DNA of 64,000 bases, from the NCBI RefSeq assembly GCF_001514235.1, contig NZ_KQ948926.1:281291-345290 (forward strand), read 5' to 3'. Of the stretch, positions 60,774 through 64,000 are shown one piece after another. The notes under the pieces were generated by a model, which searched no databases, was not told the origin of the DNA, and worked only from the letters and a program-made list of their open reading frames with translations. Source of the DNA: Streptomyces caeruleatus. GTDB lineage: Bacteria; Actinomycetota; Actinomycetes; Streptomycetales; Streptomycetaceae. Both the position numbers and the translations under genes were made by a program. Numbering within the stretch: position 1 is the stretch's first letter; each line of letters opens with the position of its first letter.

Positions 60774-62569
60774 GCGCCCACCACCACGTCCAGTCCCCCG
60801 CCACCACGCCGGACGACGACGCCGACCTCGCGCGATGGGACGACGACGGCGCCCCGCCCGCGCAACCCCGTTCCTCCCCGCACTTGTGGCTGCGCGTGGG
60901 AGCCGAACTCGGCGACCGGCTGGTCGCCCTCTCCGGCCGCCAGGACCTCCTCGTCACCTGCCGCCCCGGCACACGCAGCGGCGCACCGGCCGCGTTCTTC
61001 CCCACTCTGGGCGAGGTCGAGTTCGACGCCGGCCTGTTCGCCCCGCTTAAGCCCCACGAGATCCATCCGCGGATCGTGGGCGACGAGGAGCGGTATCCCG
61101 CCGCCTGGGGAGTGTTCGTCCACGAGGCCGCGCACGCGGCCCACTCCATCTGGACGGCGCCTGCCGGAGCGAACCCCCGTGTCGTCGAGGCCGCGCTCCT
61201 GCTGGAGGAGAGCCGTGTCGAAGGCGCACACCTGATCACGCGGCCCACGGACCGCACGTACCTGCGCACCAGTGCCCGAACCCTGGTCATGCCCGACATC
61301 GCCCACCCCACCCTCCAGGGCATCGAGCACGCCGCCGCCGTGGCGGCCCTGGTCCTCGGCCGCCGTGACGTCGGCATCCTGGACGCCGGCGAGACCCGGG
61401 CCGTCGCCGATCTGTGCGAAAAGGTGCTGGGCGCAAACCTGCTGGCCACACTCACCCGCATCTGGACCGCAGCCCACCAGTGCGCCGACCACGACGCCAC
61501 GACCATGCTCGCGCACGCTCAACAATGGTGCGACGCTCTGGACACCGCGGCCCCCGCCCTGCCCGTGCCGGAGAACCTCACCGATCTGTTGTCCGGCGCC
61601 GTGGGGGTCGTCATGGACAGCACGGCAGCCACCGACGCCGCCGACCTCGCGGCACAAGCCGCAGCGACCAACGCCATGGCCACCCGCTCAAGGGCACAGG
61701 CCAACGACCGCGCCCAGCAGGCCAGTCGGCGACGCCAGGCCGCCGCCACCGCAAGGTCCGTCTTCAACCCCGGCGGCGGCACCGTCAACCCCGACGGCAC
61801 ACCCGCGCCCTACAGCAACCCTGTCACCGGCACCCGCCGGCCTACCGCCGCTGAGAAGAGCGCCGCCGCCCGCCTGAGCCGCGCCCTGCGTGCCGCCGCC
61901 TACCGCGAGCGGACCGAGGAGCGGACCACCAGCCCCACCCCGCCCGGCCGCCTCAACATGCGCGCGGCCCTCGCCCGCGACGCTCAGCGCGCGGCCGGGT
62001 CGGTCCCCACCGCACAACCGTTCACCCACACCCACCGCCGGAACTCCCCCACCCCACCGCTGCGTGTGGGTATCGCCGTCGACGTCTCCGGCTCCATGCG
62101 TGCCGCCTGCGCGCCCGTCGCGTCCGCTGCCTGGATCGTGGCACGCGCAGCAGCCCTGACCGACCCCGACTCCCGTACCGCCACCATCGCCTACGACAAG
62201 CACCTGACCGCACTTACCCGACCCACCCACCGCGCACCAGAGCGCGTGACGACGTTCGATGCCAACGGCGGCCACCACAACCTCGGCGACGCCATCGACG
62301 CACTCGACCACGGCCTCGAACTCAGCCGCCCCGGCGCTGGCCGCCTCCTCGTGATCGTCACCGACGCCCGGTACGGCAGCGACGAAACCACTCAAGCCGT
62401 CACCCGCATCAAGCAGCTCACGACCGCCGGCTGCGCCGTACTCCAACTCACCCTCACCCCGAACTCCCACCACTTGCCGGGCACCACCTTGCTGCACCTG
62501 CCCCAGCCCTCCAGCGCTCCCGTCGCCATCGCCACGGCGGCCACAGACGCCATCCGCAGGACACGCTGA
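60770..62569 (+). CDS. VWA-domain protein with metallopeptidase-like N-terminus
   Basis: 599 aa. The N-terminal part carries HEAAH at 118-122 and a downstream Glu-rich LLLEESRVEGAH, as in zinc-dependent peptidase-like domains. The C-terminal von Willebrand A domain has the MIDAS motif DVSGSM (Asp438, Ser440, Ser442), GGHHNLGDAID as the Thr-equivalent region and VIVTDARYG. With the MoxR partner it forms an ATPase/adaptor pair. The peptidase-like half suggests that the target is processed or bound. It could act on the mating apparatus or in defence. Confidence 0.82.
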   Translation: MSAHHHVQSPATTPDDDADLARWDDDGAPPAQPRSSPHLWLRVGAELGDRLVALSGRQDLLVTCRPGTRSGAPAAFFPTLGEVEFDAGLFAPLKPHEIHPRIVGDEERYPAAWGVFVHEAAHAAHSIWTAPAGANPRVVEAALLLEESRVEGAHLITRPTDRTYLRTSARTLVMPDIAHPTLQGIEHAAAVAALVLGRRDVGILDAGETRAVADLCEKVLGANLLATLTRIWTAAHQCADHDATTMLAHAQQWCDALDTAAPALPVPENLTDLLSGAVGVVMDSTAATDAADLAAQAAATNAMATRSRAQANDRAQQASRRRQAAATARSVFNPGGGTVNPDGTPAPYSNPVTGTRRPTAAEKSAAARLSRALRAAAYRERTEERTTSPTPPGRLNMRAALARDAQRAAGSVPTAQPFTHTHRRNSPTPPLRVGIAVDVSGSMRAACAPVASAAWIVARAAALTDPDSRTATIAYDKHLTALTRPTHRAPERVTTFDANGGHHNLGDAIDALDHGLELSRPGAGRLLVIVTDARYGSDETTQAVTRIKQLTTAGCAVLQLTLTPNSHHLPGTTLLHLPQPSSAPVAIATAATDAIRRTR

Positions 62570-62603
62570 GACAACACAGAAGACAGAAAGCAGGAACAAC
62601 CAC

Positions 62604-63101
62604 GTGGCAGTACGCACGACGTGGAACATCGTCCACAGCTGTGGACACGAAATCCCGCATGATCTTTCCAACCGTCCCGCCGACCGGCGCGCGGGATTCG
62701 CCCGCTGGCTGGAGGCACGCGACTGCACCGACTGCTGGAAGGCCGCCCGCGACGAGGACGGCGCCGGCAAGGAGGAATGGCTGGCCGCCAAGCGGGCCGC
62801 GGAGCAGGAGGCTGCCGTCGCGTGGGCGAAGCAGTTCGAGATGCCGCAGTTGGAAGGCACCGAAAGGGCCCGGGACTGGGGGGCGCGTTCACGCCACCAG
62901 CTGATGACGGGCGCGCACACCGCGCTGGTCGTGGAGGGGAGTTGGGACGAGGCGGACTGGGCGGCGCTGGAGGAGAAGGCCCGCTCCGTCACGCGCGCCG
63001 GGTGGTGGATAGATCAGCGGGACGCGGAGGGCACTGACGTGCTTGAACTCCTCGACGCAGCCACCGAGACGGACCGCGGGACGGAGAACCCGTTCCGCTG
63101 A
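62604..63101 (+). CDS. hypothetical zinc-site protein, 165 aa
   Basis: GTG at 62604. The N-terminal HSCGHEIPHDL and later RDCTDCW give a possible Cys/His metal site. The rest is helical (EEWLAAKRAAEQEAAVAWAK, WDEADWAALEEKARSVTRAG). The type recurs in Streptomyces elements as a hypothetical protein. Confidence 0.62.
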   Translation: MAVRTTWNIVHSCGHEIPHDLSNRPADRRAGFARWLEARDCTDCWKAARDEDGAGKEEWLAAKRAAEQEAAVAWAKQFEMPQLEGTERARDWGARSRHQLMTGAHTALVVEGSWDEADWAALEEKARSVTRAGWWIDQRDAEGTDVLELLDAATETDRGTENPFR

Positions 63102-63110
63102 CGGCGGGGG

Positions 63111-63148
63111 AACATAGCCGGGAAACGCCGGTTAGCCAAACCGGCGTT
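63111..63148 (+). promoter_or_regulatory. AACATAGCCG box plus 10-bp hairpin, copy 2
   Basis: AACATAGCCG (63111-63120), a 3-base gap, then arms AACGCCGGTT (63124-63133) and AACCGGCGTT (63139-63148) around loop AGCCA. It starts ten bases after the stop of the 62604 gene and ends 53 bases before the next start. No U-tract follows. Same architecture as copy 1 at 38082-38119. Confidence 0.6.
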
Positions 63149-63201
63149 CGTGCGGACCATTGTTCCTCCCACCCCGCCAGCGTTTGCGTGGAAGGAACCG
63201 C

Positions 63202-63627
63202 ATGTCCCAACCCCCGCCCACTTCGGCGTTCGCGCCGACCCCTGACCCGCTCACTCCCGACCGGGATATCACCCACGCCCACTTCCAGGCCGGTGACACC
63301 GTCGTCGTCCTGAAGGGGGTGGCCGGCGGTGAACTGTGGGGGGATGCGATGCGCGTCGTCGCCCCGTCCTGGCACGCCCTGACCGACGAGGACGGATGGC
63401 GCCTGCGGGATGCGACCGGCGGAGCCCAGTCCTACGTCACCGCCCACCCCCGCTACCTCGTGCACCTCTCGCGCCGCTGCCCCGACTGTTTGATCTACCT
63501 GCGGGCCATGGAGGACGCTCTCCTTGCGCGGTTCGCCGGCCGCGACGAGCTGATCGACTGCGGCTGGTACACCACCACCGCTCTGGGCCAGCTCGTGCAC
63601 ATCGCCGACATCGGGGGCGGCCGGTGA
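63202..63627 (+). CDS. hypothetical protein, 141 aa
   Basis: ATG at 63202 with GGAAGGAA upstream. A beta-rich domain (AGDTVVVLKGVAGGELWGDA, DGWRLRDATGGAQSYVTAHP) with CPDC, suggesting a metal-binding pair, then a helical end. It overlaps the relaxase-like gene by four bases (GTGA). Confidence 0.6.
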   Translation: MSQPPPTSAFAPTPDPLTPDRDITHAHFQAGDTVVVLKGVAGGELWGDAMRVVAPSWHALTDEDGWRLRDATGGAQSYVTAHPRYLVHLSRRCPDCLIYLRAMEDALLARFAGRDELIDCGWYTTTALGQLVHIADIGGGR

Positions 63628-64000
63628 TCCCCCGCCTCAATGAGCGAGCCCACACGCCGCACGACCCGCTCGCCGAGGCACTGGGGCGGCCGGTCTTGCC
63701 GGGCGAGGGCATGACGGAGCACACGGTCGTCGCCTACTGGCCGGGCCTGGAGTACTTCGCCCCGGACGACGAGCACCGCACCTGGACGTCCGACCAGTGG
63801 GCCGAGCACCTCGAAGACCCCTACCTGGAGCACCCGTTCGCCGTCAGCCCGGACGGCGACCGGCGGCCGATCCTCCACATCGACGTCCGCCTCCACCCGG
63901 ACGACCGGGACCTGACCGGCCCCGAGTGGGCTGAAATCGCCCACCGGCTCGCACGGGCCGCCGGCATCGAGATTCCCGGCAAGGAGGACGGCTGCCGGTG
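63624..64000 (+). CDS. relaxase-like protein, 3' end outside window
   Basis: GTG at 63624; 125 residues are visible. The block LHIDVRLHPDDRDLTGPEWA, EIAHRLARAAGIEIPG... GCR parallels the relaxase at 12210 (HTSVRADPGDRILSDEEWAG, IARRIVAATGI... GCRW). The next motif, with the His cluster, would lie just beyond the right edge. It could be a second relaxase, or a related protein lacking catalysis. Confidence 0.6.
   Translation, partial: MIPRLNERAHTPHDPLAEALGRPVLPGEGMTEHTVVAYWPGLEYFAPDDEHRTWTSDQWAEHLEDPYLEHPFAVSPDGDRRPILHIDVRLHPDDRDLTGPEWAEIAHRLARAAGIEIPGKEDGCR

Noticed and set aside
1..64000. tRNA, rRNA, integrase and att sites
   Set aside because: I looked for these to define element ends and saw none, so the window is probably internal. 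A tool-based search could still find a short att repeat.

Overview
The window is high-GC DNA from an actinobacterium, almost certainly Streptomyces. The evidence is strong third-position GC, many GTG and TTG starts, a WhiB protein, and several families largely confined to streptomycetes and their mobile elements (DUF317, DUF2637, DUF4913, DUF6112, DUF6192, DUF6207, DUF6233, DUF6238 and the SCO6880 family). The gene content is that of a large conjugative element, either a plasmid or an integrative element. No integrase, tRNA, attachment site or coupling protein was found inside the window, so the type of element and its ends remain open.

Layout. (1) 1-1640: a partial DUF6192-like gene facing left and a two-gene unit facing right from a shared upstream region. 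(2) 2199-5840: a tightly overlapping leftward operon of XRE regulator, ImmA/IrrE-type protease, polytopic membrane protein and amidase. (3) 6550-15469: a rightward replication and mobilization block with a small leader gene, HTH protein, zinc-finger protein, WhiB-HTH fusion, DUF2637 membrane protein, MobC and relaxase. It contains two intragenic repeat arrays and a run of four perfect hairpins that looks like an oriT. (4) 16086-23329: short accessory genes on both strands (DUF317, DUF6233, GNAT, GntR). (5) 23437-41659: a long leftward accessory block. It encodes a sortase-type surface protein, more DUF317 proteins, a HAD/MFS/ATP-grasp operon, a DpdA-like transglycosylase gene split by an IS110 element next to a VUT transporter, a second MFS operon with two winged-helix regulators, DUF4913 and RelE-like proteins, and a DNA methyltransferase. 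(6) 41660-42169: a mirrored divergent promoter around a 23-bp palindrome. (7) 42170-64000: one long rightward conjugation operon. It encodes a wall hydrolase, DUF6112, a VirB8/TcpC-like protein, a VirB6-like protein, SCO6880, a VirB4-like ATPase, ParB, many element-specific hypotheticals, a glycosyltransferase, a MoxR/VWA-protease pair and, at the right edge, the start of a gene resembling a relaxase core.

How it fits together. The relaxase and MobC would process DNA at the hairpin region. The products of 42170-50050 would build a mating channel and open the peptidoglycan. ParB, the HTH protein and the iterated motifs may control maintenance.

The most interesting observations are these. The palindrome between the mirrored divergent promoters at 41.8 kb recurs as a degenerate array inside the HTH gene at 7.1 kb. 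Four genes of the transfer operon have good Shine-Dalgarno spacing only to a CTG or ATC start. A hairpin family with a conserved 5' box occurs at 38.1 and 63.1 kb. The IS110 element has a structured left end that could encode a bridge RNA, and it has split a DpdA-like gene.
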